Shown here one piece after another: positions 42,734 to 51,182 of a stretch of 64,000 bases of DNA. Position 1 is the stretch's first letter. Every line of letters starts with the position of its first letter. Origin of the DNA: Propionispora sp. 2/2-37. Its GTDB lineage: Bacteria > Bacillota > Negativicutes > Propionisporales > Propionisporaceae. Below the pieces are notes generated by a model that was given only the letters and a program-made list of their open reading frames with translations, ran no database searches and was not told the DNA's origin. A program made the position numbers and the translations under genes. The stretch is from assembly GCF_001298735.1 (NCBI RefSeq), contig NZ_CYSP01000010.1, positions 122,118 to 186,117 on the forward strand, in the 5' to 3' direction.

Positions 42734-44970
42734 TGGCTACGCTCATTTTAGGAACCATAGCAAAGAACGCCGGTTGGAATGCCTTTTGGTCCGGGGTAGC
42801 CGCTATGGCAGGCAGTGTCATTGACCAATCCTTATTTGCTCCTGGCTTTAGCAGGGAAGGACCGAGATTAGATGACCTTAGACTACAAACTTCAACTTTT
42901 GGGGCTAGCATTCCCAAGATTTATGGAACGGTCAGAACAGAGTGCAATGTAATTTGGGGAACCAATTATGTTGAGCATGTTACAACCGAAAAACAGGGAG
43001 GCGGGAAGGGGGGCGGTGGCGGAGAGGTCACTACAACTAGCTATTCCTATTCTGTTTCCTTTGCGGTTGGACTCTGCCAGGGGCCAATCAGCGGTATTGG
43101 CAGAGTGTGGGCAGACGGCAAGCTGATTGATTTATCGAAACATGACTATACCCTCTATTACGGTACGGAAACACAGACCCCGGATCCTTATATAGAAGGT
43201 ATCGAAGGAGTTGGTATGGTTCCGGCATACCGTGGACTGGCCTACATCGTATTTAAAAATTTCTTTGTGACTGACTATGGAAATCGGATACCTAACCTGT
43301 CCTTTGAGGTCATTCATTCTACTACAAATCTTAAAAGCATTGTGGAAGAAATTAGCGTTGACGCCGGGTTAGACTTGTCGGAGATAGACGTGTCGAGTAT
43401 GGCGGATATCGATGTTCCGGGCTATAAGACTGGCGGCGAAAAGTCTCGCAGAGCCCAGATCGAACAACTCCAACTGCTATATGTCTTTGATGGAGTGGAG
43501 AGAAACGGCAAAGTAGTATTTAAGCAGCGGGATTTTACGAAAGTTTTACCGATAAGCTTGGACTCAATAGGCGCATATGAAAACTCTCCGCCCTCTGAAG
43601 CCTATACCGCCACCCGAATGGATGAAAGAGAACTGCCGGCGCGCCTTACGGTGAAATATCTGTCTGCTGACAAAGAGTATCAGCAAGGTGTAATGTCCGC
43701 CTTTCGACAGGTAACACTGAGCCGAAATGAGAAAACAATCGACACAGAGTTTGTTTTGACTGATTCGCAGGCGAAAGCCTTGGCAGATACTCGTCTCTAT
43801 GAAGCGTGGGTTGGCAGAACCAAATATGAGTTTTCACTTGGGTCAAAATATGCTCACATACTTCCCGGTGATATTTTGGAACTGAATCTGCCCGATGAAC
43901 GTAAGGCTTTAGTCGTGGTTAGCAAGGTCTCATATGGCAAACCAGGAATCATAAAAATTCAGGCAGAGTCAACTTACGCCAGCACGTATATCCTTGTAAC
44001 TCGGGACGTAGATCCTGAACCGCAGCCACAGACTGCAGAACCGGCAACCGAAATTACAACCGAATTTTTAGATATACCTCGTTTACCGGGTGACAACAGC
44101 CTGACCGATGATACCATTTATGTTGCTTCAACGGCTAGTGTGTATTATGGAGCCAGTATATTCCGCTCCAACGACGGGGGGCTGACTTATTCATTAAGTC
44201 TGTATCGAACACCACAAGCCTATATGGGGATAACGGCCAGCACCTTAGCAAGTGGAACAACCTTTTATTGGGATAATGCTAATACACTGGATGTAGTTAT
44301 GAGCTATGGAACCTTAGAAAGCCGACCAGCCCTGGATGTACTCAATGGATTTAATGCCGCTTTAGTTGGTGAGGAGATTATTCAGTTTACTACCGCCGTA
44401 TTGATTGCGCCTAACACCTATCGACTATCTGGCTTGCTAAGGGGCAGGCTTGGTACTGAACACAAAGTAGCGTCCCATGTGGCGGGCGAAAGGTTTGTGT
44501 TGTTATCATCGACAATACTCGGCAGGCTGACAGTGCCTTCTTCAGACTGGTTTCAGAGTCGGTTATTTCGCGTGGGGCCTTCGACGCTCCCCATGACAAA
44601 TCATTTATATCAGGATAAGCGCTTTACCTCACAGGGAATCATGGCGCTTCCGTTATCGCCGTGCCATGTAACTGGTGCTAGAGATGATGAGGGAAATCTC
44701 ACGATTTCCTGGATACGTCGTACACGGGGAGACGGCGGCTGGAAAGACTTGGTTGACGTTCCTCTCGCTGAGAAAAGTGAAATGTATGAAATTGATGTGG
44801 TGAGTGGATTTGCCGTGAAAAGAACCTTGCGGACTGCAACATCATCTGCTCTTTATTCAGCAGCTCTGCAAATAGCCGATTTCGGCAGTGTGCAAAGCCT
44901 GATAAAAGTTCGGATCTATCAGCTGAGCGAAGCGAGAGGTCGAGGAACTATGAGGGAGGAAGTAATTTGA
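42733..44970 (+). CDS. Tail tip/host attachment protein, gp15-like (Phage-tail_3)
   Basis: 745 residues. N-terminus ILGTIAKNAGWNAFWSGVAA, then a glycine-rich loop (GGGKGGGGGEV) and YSYSVSFAVGLCQGPISGIG, VWADGKLIDL, YRGLAYIVFKNF, RIPNLSFEV, which match the GTA gp15 core. It lacks the N-terminal TIM-barrel glycosidase found in alphaproteobacterial GTA gp15. C-terminal domains (LSGLLRGRLGTEHKVASHVA) end in a beta-rich host-binding part. Confidence 0.9.
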   Translation: MATLILGTIAKNAGWNAFWSGVAAMAGSVIDQSLFAPGFSREGPRLDDLRLQTSTFGASIPKIYGTVRTECNVIWGTNYVEHVTTEKQGGGKGGGGGEVTTTSYSYSVSFAVGLCQGPISGIGRVWADGKLIDLSKHDYTLYYGTETQTPDPYIEGIEGVGMVPAYRGLAYIVFKNFFVTDYGNRIPNLSFEVIHSTTNLKSIVEEISVDAGLDLSEIDVSSMADIDVPGYKTGGEKSRRAQIEQLQLLYVFDGVERNGKVVFKQRDFTKVLPISLDSIGAYENSPPSEAYTATRMDERELPARLTVKYLSADKEYQQGVMSAFRQVTLSRNEKTIDTEFVLTDSQAKALADTRLYEAWVGRTKYEFSLGSKYAHILPGDILELNLPDERKALVVVSKVSYGKPGIIKIQAESTYASTYILVTRDVDPEPQPQTAEPATEITTEFLDIPRLPGDNSLTDDTIYVASTASVYYGASIFRSNDGGLTYSLSLYRTPQAYMGITASTLASGTTFYWDNANTLDVVMSYGTLESRPALDVLNGFNAALVGEEIIQFTTAVLIAPNTYRLSGLLRGRLGTEHKVASHVAGERFVLLSSTILGRLTVPSSDWFQSRLFRVGPSTLPMTNHLYQDKRFTSQGIMALPLSPCHVTGARDDEGNLTISWIRRTRGDGGWKDLVDVPLAEKSEMYEIDVVSGFAVKRTLRTATSSALYSAALQIADFGSVQSLIKVRIYQLSEARGRGTMREEVI

Positions 44971-45512
44971 GCGACAATACACCTAGATTAATATTGCCCT
45001 ATATTGTGCAAAGCCAGGCGCAGAAGGAAGTCACACATGCTGTCGGACTCAACCGCCTAGATGCATTTACGCAAACGGCAGTAGAAACTATAGCACTTAC
45101 CGCCCCGCCTGTTGGTATCGAGGGGAACTTGTATATTGTAGGGGCAGGAGCCACTGGGGGTTGGATTGGAAAAGATAACCAACTAGCCCAGTTTATTGGC
45201 GGAAGTTGGGTTTTCTATACACCGTTTGAGGGGCTGCGGGTTTGGGATAAACAAACAGCCCAGCCACTTGTCTATAAAGGATCGACCTGGCAAAATGAGT
45301 TTTCAGCCGCAAGCAAGATCGGTTTTTTTGGTGCAACACCTGTCGTTAAAGCAACAGTTTCTTTTGGAAATACGGACAATGAAATCGGCGGGCTTGCCAT
45401 CAGCGCGGCTTATTCGCAGGCCGAGGTGCAGGCGCTGCGGGATAAATGCGAGAAACTGGCCGATGACGTGCGGGCGCTAAAAGCGGCGCTGAGCAGCTAT
45501 GGCTTGGTATGA
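44967..45512 (+). CDS. DUF2793 tail-associated protein
   Basis: 181 residues, TTG start overlapping the previous TGA, seven bases after GGGAGGA. NTPRLILPYIVQSQAQKEVT, LNRLDAFTQTAVETIALTAP and the AGATGGWIGKD block are diagnostic of DUF2793, again a family best known from gene transfer agents and alphaproteobacterial phages. The C-terminal 45 residues form a coiled coil (AEVQALRDKCEKLADDVRAL), suggesting a trimeric fibre end. Confidence 0.9.
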   Translation: MSDNTPRLILPYIVQSQAQKEVTHAVGLNRLDAFTQTAVETIALTAPPVGIEGNLYIVGAGATGGWIGKDNQLAQFIGGSWVFYTPFEGLRVWDKQTAQPLVYKGSTWQNEFSAASKIGFFGATPVVKATVSFGNTDNEIGGLAISAAYSQAEVQALRDKCEKLADDVRALKAALSSYGLV

Positions 45513-45526
45513 AAGGAGGATGGGAA

Positions 45527-45958
45527 ATGATTGAATACACCCAAATAGAGCTGCGCATCATGGCCTTGTTTTCCGCCATAGGCGCAGTTTTTTCCTTTCT
45601 TGTCGGCGGTGTCGACAAGCTGATTACGGCGCTTTTGATTTTTGTTGTGATTGACTATGTGACTGGGCTGATCGCTGCATGGAAGACGGCAGCGCTTGAC
45701 AGTAAAAAGGGTTTTGAAGGGATAAAGCGCAAGGTCGTTATGCTGGTGATCGTCATTATGGCTCACTGGATTGATGAGGGACTTTTTGGCGTCAGCACCT
45801 GCCGGTCCATGGTGATCTTTGCGTATCTGGGAAATGAAGGCTTAAGCATTATTGAGAACTTAGACCGTATGGGGTATGGCGAATATATTCCCGCTTTCAT
45901 CCGGGAGAAACTGGTGCGGCTAAGGGAAGAAAAAGAGTCTTTCAGGAATAACACGTAG
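45527..45958 (+). CDS. Phage holin
   Basis: 143 residues from ATG 45527, eight bases after AAAGGAGG. Three hydrophobic segments (IMALFSAIGAVFSFLVGG, ITALLIFVVIDYVTGLIAAW, VVMLVIVIMAHWID) and the KGFEGIKRKVVML motif match the toxin-secretion/phage-lysis holin family. It permeabilises the inner membrane to release the amidase. A cargo unit lies between it and the amidase gene. Confidence 0.92.
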   Translation: MIEYTQIELRIMALFSAIGAVFSFLVGGVDKLITALLIFVVIDYVTGLIAAWKTAALDSKKGFEGIKRKVVMLVIVIMAHWIDEGLFGVSTCRSMVIFAYLGNEGLSIIENLDRMGYGEYIPAFIREKLVRLREEKESFRNNT

Positions 45959-46009
45959 GTGGTCGCTTGTTTAATGAGTTTTTCATTTCGTATGGCTGAC
46001 AGCTTAGTT

Positions 46010-46110
46010 TTATCTGCATATTGACGCTGTTATCTGCATAAAAAAAGATAAAATTATGCAGAAAATAAGGCTCTATTCATAACGAATTGTGTGTGAAAAT
46101 GAGGTATAAT
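46010..46110 (+). promoter_or_regulatory. Control region of the metallochaperone moron
   Basis: TTATCTGCATA occurs at 46010-46020 and 46030-46040 and inverted as TTATGCAGA at about 46054-46062; the last two can form a nine-base stem. A -10 TATAAT is at 46105-46110 with only a poor -35, so activation or derepression through the repeated motif is likely. About 40 bases lie between the -10 and the ATG. Confidence 0.45.
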
Positions 46111-46150
46111 AACTATTAACGCATGTTCTGATTAATGGGAGGGATTATTG

Positions 46151-46597
46151 ATGGAGAACTGTTGCTGTTCATCCTCTTGCTGTGGCGCAGCTTTGGTATG
46201 TCCGGTTTGCAACAATTTAGGGCAGTCTGTACCCTTTGAAACAGTCAAAAGTATGGTTCGTGGCAATACTCCGGCAGAGGGTGAATTTGGCGTTTGTTTA
46301 ACAGCCGATTGTGACGTGGTGTATTTTAGTTCCAATGCTATATTTCATCAGGCGGATGTTGCGGTTCCAATTGCATGGAAGAAGGGAGCTAGTCCCAAGT
46401 ACGTATGCTATTGCAATCGAGTTACCGAGGAAGAAATTGTTCGTGCCGTAGTGGAAAACAAAGCAAAAACAGTTGGTGATGTTGCCAAGGCAACAGGAGC
46501 TATGAAAAACGGCAAATGTCTAATCAATAATCCTAAAGGAACTTGTTGCCATAAGGATATTGAGAACGTAATTCAGCAGGCATTAGAGAGTAAATGA
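46151..46597 (+). CDS. Metallochaperone-like protein: Cys-rich zinc domain + BFD-like iron-sulfur domain
   Basis: 148 residues from ATG 46151, behind GGGAGGG. The N-terminal half (ENCCCSSSCCGAALVCPVCN, QSVPFETVKSMV, FGVCLTADCDVVYF) matches the CopZ zinc/iron-sulfur N-terminal domain; the C-terminal CYCNRVTEEEIVRAVVENKA and GTCCHKDIENVI are a BFD-like [2Fe-2S] domain. Proteins of this architecture handle copper or other soft metals. It has its own promoter region and terminator. Confidence 0.85.
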   Translation: MENCCCSSSCCGAALVCPVCNNLGQSVPFETVKSMVRGNTPAEGEFGVCLTADCDVVYFSSNAIFHQADVAVPIAWKKGASPKYVCYCNRVTEEEIVRAVVENKAKTVGDVAKATGAMKNGKCLINNPKGTCCHKDIENVIQQALESK

Positions 46598-46663
46598 GTC
46601 TCGCCCCGGTTTTGCAATGAAAAATGTGAACAGAATTAAATAGCGAGATAGTTTGATCATTAG

Positions 46664-46692
46664 GGAACTTCAATGTTGAGGTTCCTTTTTTG
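46664..46692 (+). terminator. Terminator of the metallochaperone unit
   Basis: GGAACTTCAA pairs with TTGAGGTTCC (one mismatch) around TG, followed by six T. It separates the cargo gene from the amidase gene. Confidence 0.85.
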
Positions 46693-46758
46693 TTGCTTGT
46701 TTTGAACATTGGAAGTCAAAAAATCATAATCCAAAGCCGAAATTGAGGAGGGAGACGT

Positions 46759-47349
46759 TTGAAGATGAGAATCGTAATTGACCCAGGCCATGCGGGCCGA
46801 AACATTGATCCTGGCGCGGTAAATGGAACAACGGGCCTGCAGGAAGCGGATGTCGCGCTAGTAATTTCGCGACTGGTAGAAAAATATCTATTTGCCGTAG
46901 GGTATGAGGTGAAGCTGACCCGAACCGAATGGGAACAAGCAGAAACGGATGATTTAAGCTATCGGACAGCTCTGGCGAATGAGTGGGGAGCCGATATTTT
47001 TATTTCTCTTCACTGCAACAGCGCGGCAAACCCGAACGCAAAAGGCTATGAGGTCTGGACTTCACCGGGGGATACATTAGGAGACAGACTGGCGACCTGC
47101 ATATATAAGCAAATTGCTGCCGAGTTTCCCGATCGGGCAGGAAGGGCGGATTACTCTGATGGCGATCCCGATAAGGAGTCACGCTTTTATGTACTCATTC
47201 ATACCGATGCTCCTGCTTGCCTGGTGGAAATGGCGTTTATTTCCAACGATGAGGAAGCGGCATTATTGGCGGACGGCGCATGGCAGGATCGCTATGCGAG
47301 AGCGATTGCACGGGGAGTGACTGATTATGCAGCTACGCTGGAGGGATGA
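46759..47349 (+). CDS. N-acetylmuramoyl-L-alanine amidase (Amidase_3), endolysin
   Basis: 196 residues. TTG 46759 has GGAGGGAG at good spacing; ATG 46765 is the alternative. Zinc ligands and catalytic Glu are in place: DPGHAG (His), LQEADV (Glu), ISLHCNS (His), CLVEMAF (Glu). There is no signal peptide and no separate cell-wall-binding domain, so release depends on the holin. It cuts the bond between MurNAc and the stem peptide. Confidence 0.94.
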   Translation: MKMRIVIDPGHAGRNIDPGAVNGTTGLQEADVALVISRLVEKYLFAVGYEVKLTRTEWEQAETDDLSYRTALANEWGADIFISLHCNSAANPNAKGYEVWTSPGDTLGDRLATCIYKQIAAEFPDRAGRADYSDGDPDKESRFYVLIHTDAPACLVEMAFISNDEEAALLADGAWQDRYARAIARGVTDYAATLEG

Positions 47350-47352
47350 GGG

Positions 47353-47982
47353 ATGATCCAGGTGTTCCAAACGTGGAAAGCTGCCTTTAAGCAAAATAAG
47401 TGGCTGATAATGCTCGTTGTTTTCTTCCTATTAATAAGCGCAATGCTTATCTGGCTTTGGCAGCGTACACGGCAGGCAGAGGAACAGTACCGGCAGGCAG
47501 TGGTGCTGCACCAGGAGCAGATGGAGCAGACTCAGGCGTTAAGCAAAGCGCTTCATATTTCACAGATGAATGCTAAGGAATTGCAGGCGGCTTATGACGA
47601 ACTAAAAACTAAGCCGCCTGCCGCCAGTTTTACCGTCAAAGCACCTTCGCTGGAGCTTGCAGCTGAGCAGGTGGCGGAGAGAATCAATAAACAGGATACA
47701 GCCTTGTCGCCTGCCGCACTGGAAAAGACCGAGCGGACGGTCGTGGTCAAAAACGATGAGGAATATAAGGTGGACGTGCTGAAGATTAATCTGGACAAAG
47801 CTTGGGAGCTTTCCGCGGGGGTAGGCAGCCACCGGGGGGATGCCTATATACCGCTTGGGGTCCAGAAAAACTATGCTCCGAATAAGGCCGTGGCGGCGGA
47901 AGTGCATCTGGTGCCGGAGGAACTGGCGAGGGGAAAAATAAAGACCTCAGGCTGGGAGGTCAAGCATGTGTGGCGGTTTTAA
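47353..47982 (+). CDS. Membrane-anchored coiled-coil lysis protein, spanin-like (209 aa)
   Basis: Starts three bases after the amidase stop. One N-terminal transmembrane segment (WLIMLVVFFLLISAMLIWLW) without a cleavage site, then a charged coiled coil (about 40-85), a linker and a mixed alpha/beta domain (VVVKNDEEYKVDVLKINLDK). Topology matches an inner-membrane spanin (Rz-like) but the length is greater and no outer-membrane lipoprotein partner was found. It could instead be a tail or lysis accessory. Confidence 0.6.
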   Translation: MIQVFQTWKAAFKQNKWLIMLVVFFLLISAMLIWLWQRTRQAEEQYRQAVVLHQEQMEQTQALSKALHISQMNAKELQAAYDELKTKPPAASFTVKAPSLELAAEQVAERINKQDTALSPAALEKTERTVVVKNDEEYKVDVLKINLDKAWELSAGVGSHRGDAYIPLGVQKNYAPNKAVAAEVHLVPEELARGKIKTSGWEVKHVWRF

Positions 47983-48146
47983 GGTGAGGAGCAGTATTGA
48001 TGACCAGCTTTTAAGAAAAGGGGATTTGCGAGCGGAAAGGTTAGCCGTACCCGTGTGGATTTTAATAATATTTGGAAACACCGTAAATTTAACTTGCCAT
48101 CCGGCGCAGCCAGAGTTACTATGTCAGACTACAAGGGGGCTGGCAT

Positions 48147-48344
48147 ATGGGAAAACGAATTTTAAAAATATATCAGTCAGCGGCTTATTCAAAACCGGGC
48201 GTTCCCTGCATTATGCTGCAGGGACTTTGGCTGCACAGCTTAGGCTTTGAAAAAGGAACCAGGATTATAGTCGAGGAAGGACAGGGAGAATTGGTTATCC
48301 GCCTATTGAAAGAAACCGAAAGTGAATATGACGGTAAGGAATAG
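48147..48344 (+). CDS. SymE-like small protein
   Basis: 65 residues, ATG eight bases after AAGGGGG. RILKIYQSAAYSKPGVPCIM, LQGLWLHSLGFEKGTRI and the final GELVIRLL match the SymE family, an AbrB-like fold used as a type I toxin in E. coli. Whether it is toxic here is unknown; no antisense RNA promoter was identified. It separates lysis and recombinase genes. Confidence 0.75.
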   Translation: MGKRILKIYQSAAYSKPGVPCIMLQGLWLHSLGFEKGTRIIVEEGQGELVIRLLKETESEYDGKE

Positions 48345-48441
48345 CAGTTGTGGCGGCAATGAATTTTTCATCTATTAACTTGACTTATACGCCACCCAGA
48401 GCGATGTATAGTACTGAACTTTGATAGAGAGGAGAAGCCAT

Positions 48442-49743
48442 ATGAAAGTCCGAATCCTCGAGCCCATAAAATCGCCCGCACTCAAACGCAAACGGGTCTG
48501 TGCTTATGCCAGAGTATCTTCTGCCAGCGAAGCTCAAGGTGAGTCGCTGGAAAATCAAACGACGTACTACCGGAGCTTGATCGAAGCCAATCCGGAATAT
48601 GAGTATGTTGGCGTTTTTGCCGACTATGGCACCACCGGCACCAAGGACGAGCGGCCGGAGTTTCAGAAGATGCTGGCTTTGGCCAGGGCAGGGGAAATAG
48701 ACCTAATCCTAACGAAATCCATCTCGCGTTTTGCCCGAAATACAACGCTTGTGCTGGAGGTGGTCAGGGAGTTAAAGGAACTGGGAGTAGAAGTCGTTTT
48801 TGAGAAAGACAATATTTCGAGCCTGACTGGGGACGGTGAGTTAATGCTTACCGTCCTCTCTTCTTTTGCCCAGGAAGAGAGCAAAAGCGCCAGCGAAAAC
48901 TTAAAGTGGCGGTACAGGCGAAAATTTGAGCAAGGTGAATTGGCCGTCAATGCCACAAGATTTTTGGGCTATGACAAAAACAAGCATGGCGAATTGGTGA
49001 TTAACCCTGTCCAGGCGAAAGTGGTCGAGCGGATTTTTGCTGACTATATTAGCGGCAAGGGAAGCTTTGTGATTGCCAAAGAACTGAACACCGAAGGAGT
49101 GCCAACCATTGCCGGCGGCAGATGGCATTCCAGTACTGTCTTAGGCATCCTCAAGAATGAGAAGTACAAAGGAGATGCCAAGCTGCAAAAGACTTACAGC
49201 AAGGATCACCTCAGCAAAAAGAAGTGCATCAATCATGGCGAGGTCGACAGCTTTTATATCAAGAATAACCATCCGCCCATCGTAAGCAAAGAAATCTGGG
49301 ATGAAGCGCAAAGACAGATCGCTTTGCGTGCTAAGGCCAAAGGCAATATCGGGGAAACAAAAAATAAGTATCAAAACCGCTATCCGCTGACTGGGATGCT
49401 GCTGTGCGGGAAGTGCGGAGCGCCACTGCGCCGGCGGATTTGGAACAGTAAATACGCTTGCAAAAAAGTTGTATGGCAATGCAGCAACTACATTAAAAAC
49501 GGCAAAAACGCCTGCCAGGGAACATCGATTGACGATATGACAGTCGGCAGGCTGAACATACAAAGCCAAACCATAGTCGAGGAGGTTGTGGAACATGGCC
49601 AAAAATATTACCGTTATACCAGCAAAGGCAAACCGGACAAGCCTTGCAGAAAACCTGCAGCCCCGGAAAAAACGCGTAGCCGCGTACTGCCGGGTATCGA
49701 CCGATCAGGAAGAGCAGCTATCAAGCTACGAAGCCCAGGTTAA
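48442..49743 (+). CDS. Large serine recombinase A
   Basis: 433 residues from ATG 48442 (AGAGGAGAAGCCAT upstream). Catalytic domain: YARVSSASEAQGESLENQ with the nucleophilic Ser and SRFARNT with catalytic Arg. A recombinase domain follows (FLGYDKNKHGELVINPVQAK) and a zinc ribbon (CGKCGAPLRRR ... WQCSNY ... ACQG). The last 50 residues overlap recombinase B and are Arg/Pro/Lys-rich, so the functional protein may end near YYRYTSKG. Probably half of the integrase pair. Confidence 0.93.
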   Translation: MKVRILEPIKSPALKRKRVCAYARVSSASEAQGESLENQTTYYRSLIEANPEYEYVGVFADYGTTGTKDERPEFQKMLALARAGEIDLILTKSISRFARNTTLVLEVVRELKELGVEVVFEKDNISSLTGDGELMLTVLSSFAQEESKSASENLKWRYRRKFEQGELAVNATRFLGYDKNKHGELVINPVQAKVVERIFADYISGKGSFVIAKELNTEGVPTIAGGRWHSSTVLGILKNEKYKGDAKLQKTYSKDHLSKKKCINHGEVDSFYIKNNHPPIVSKEIWDEAQRQIALRAKAKGNIGETKNKYQNRYPLTGMLLCGKCGAPLRRRIWNSKYACKKVVWQCSNYIKNGKNACQGTSIDDMTVGRLNIQSQTIVEEVVEHGQKYYRYTSKGKPDKPCRKPAAPEKTRSRVLPGIDRSGRAAIKLRSPG

Positions 49744-51007
49744 CTACTACACGAACTATATAGAAAAGCACCCGGATTATGAATTTGCCGGCATTTATGC
49801 CGATGAAGGCATCAGCGGCACCACCACCAAAAAGCGCGAGCAGTTTAACAGGATGATCGAAGACTGCAAAGCCGGAAAAATCGATATGATCATCACAAAA
49901 TCCATCTCACGGTTTGCCAGAAACACCCTCGATTGTCTCAATTATGTCCGCCAGCTCAAAGACCTTGGAATCGGGGTGACGTTCGAAAAAGAAAACATTT
50001 TCACACTCGACAGCAAGGGGGAGGTGCTTTTATCCATTTTAAGTTCGCTGGCGCAAGACGAGTCGCGGTCAATCTCGGAGAACTCGACCTGGGGTATCCG
50101 CCGGCGTTTTGAACAGGGCAAGCTGCATGTTAATCACACTAAGTTTTTGGGATATGACAAAGATAAAAACGGGAATCTGGTCGTCAATGAAAAGCAGGCC
50201 AAAATTGTCAGGCGTATCTATAAGGAATTCCTAGACGGCAAAGGAGCCAACCGGATTGCGAGGGACTTGGAGTTGAGCGGCGTACCAAACTGGAATGGCA
50301 AGGCAAAATGGTATGAAGGCAGCATCCGGAAGATGCTTACTAACGAAAAATATAAGGGTGACGCGCTCCTTCAGAAAACCTACACGGTCGATTTTCTGAG
50401 CAAAAAACGGGCCGACAACAATGGGGAGGTGCCGCAGTATTATGTGGAAGATAGCCATCCTGCCATTATTGATAAAGAAATGTGGGAAGCAGTCCAGCTT
50501 GAAATGGAACGCAGGCGGAATTTCGCCCTGCAGTACGGCATTCAGAAGCTTGAGTATGCGACAACCAGCAATCCCTTTGCTGGTAGGGTCATCTGCGGTT
50601 CTTGTGGCCAAATTTTTGGCAGGAAGGTATGGAACTCTACCGATGACCGGTTCAGGCGGATTATCTGGCGCTGCAATGGCAAATATCCAGCAAAGGGCGA
50701 AAAGGGCTGTGAAAGCAGGCATATCGATGATGTAGTTTTATATCAGACATTTGTAAATGTGTTCAATATGATGGCCGAAAACAAGGATTATTTTCTCGAC
50801 AAATGGAAAGGAATGCGGGAAAGTGATAGTTCGCTTCAACGCTACAAAGCAAAGCAGTTTGCAAAAATCATAGCGGATAGAGGACGGATCAAGGAATTTG
50901 ATGTTGAACTGTACTTTGCGCTGACGGAAAAAGTAGTAGTTCATGGTGAAGGCAGATTGATGGTGGTTTTGCTTGACGGCACAGAGGTAGAATGCACAGT
51001 TGAATAG
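49595..51007 (+). CDS. Large serine recombinase B
   Basis: 470 residues from ATG 49595, nine bases after GAGGAGG; it overlaps recombinase A by 149 bases. Catalytic YCRVSTDQEEQLSSYEAQ and SRFARNTLDCL motifs are intact, as are the recombinase domain and zinc ribbon (CGSCGQIFGRK ... WRCNGK ... CESRHI). A C-terminal coiled coil (residues about 400-450) may mediate the att-site specificity. Being the last late-strand gene, it marks the right side of the element. Confidence 0.94.
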   Translation: MAKNITVIPAKANRTSLAENLQPRKKRVAAYCRVSTDQEEQLSSYEAQVNYYTNYIEKHPDYEFAGIYADEGISGTTTKKREQFNRMIEDCKAGKIDMIITKSISRFARNTLDCLNYVRQLKDLGIGVTFEKENIFTLDSKGEVLLSILSSLAQDESRSISENSTWGIRRRFEQGKLHVNHTKFLGYDKDKNGNLVVNEKQAKIVRRIYKEFLDGKGANRIARDLELSGVPNWNGKAKWYEGSIRKMLTNEKYKGDALLQKTYTVDFLSKKRADNNGEVPQYYVEDSHPAIIDKEMWEAVQLEMERRRNFALQYGIQKLEYATTSNPFAGRVICGSCGQIFGRKVWNSTDDRFRRIIWRCNGKYPAKGEKGCESRHIDDVVLYQTFVNVFNMMAENKDYFLDKWKGMRESDSSLQRYKAKQFAKIIADRGRIKEFDVELYFALTEKVVVHGEGRLMVVLLDGTEVECTVE

Positions 51008-51009
51008 GA

Positions 51010-51062
51010 AGCAAACAGGCCGGTTGGGGTGAGCTGTAATCACCTTGACCGGCCTGTTTGCT
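51010..51062 (+). terminator. Long perfect hairpin after recombinase B
   Basis: AGCAAACAGGCCGGT (51010-51024) and ACCGGCCTGTTTGCT (51048-51062) pair over 15 bases; inside, GGTGA pairs with TCACC. No long T-run follows, so it may be a weak or bidirectional terminator, an RNA-protecting structure or part of an attachment/recombination region. Confidence 0.5.
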
Positions 51063-51182
51063 ATTACTTAGCTATGTTATAATTATTTTGTTGTGATAAT
51101 TAATATGAAAGAACAAATGGATTAGGGAATTTGGCGATTTATTGCCGTCAAATATAAATATGATAAAACCATGAGGTGGAGT

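Noticed and set aside
47966..48250. Possible small outer-membrane spanin lipoprotein after the spanin-like gene
   Set aside because: A hydrophobic stretch ending VNLTC looked like a lipoprotein signal, but -3 is Asn and -1 is Thr, so there is no proper lipobox, and no start codon with a ribosome site was found.
7902..51170. Direct repeat marking attL and attR
   Set aside because: Comparison by eye of 7850-8140 with 51008-51170 gave no shared stretch longer than chance; serine integrases can use cores of only a few bases, so absence is not informative.
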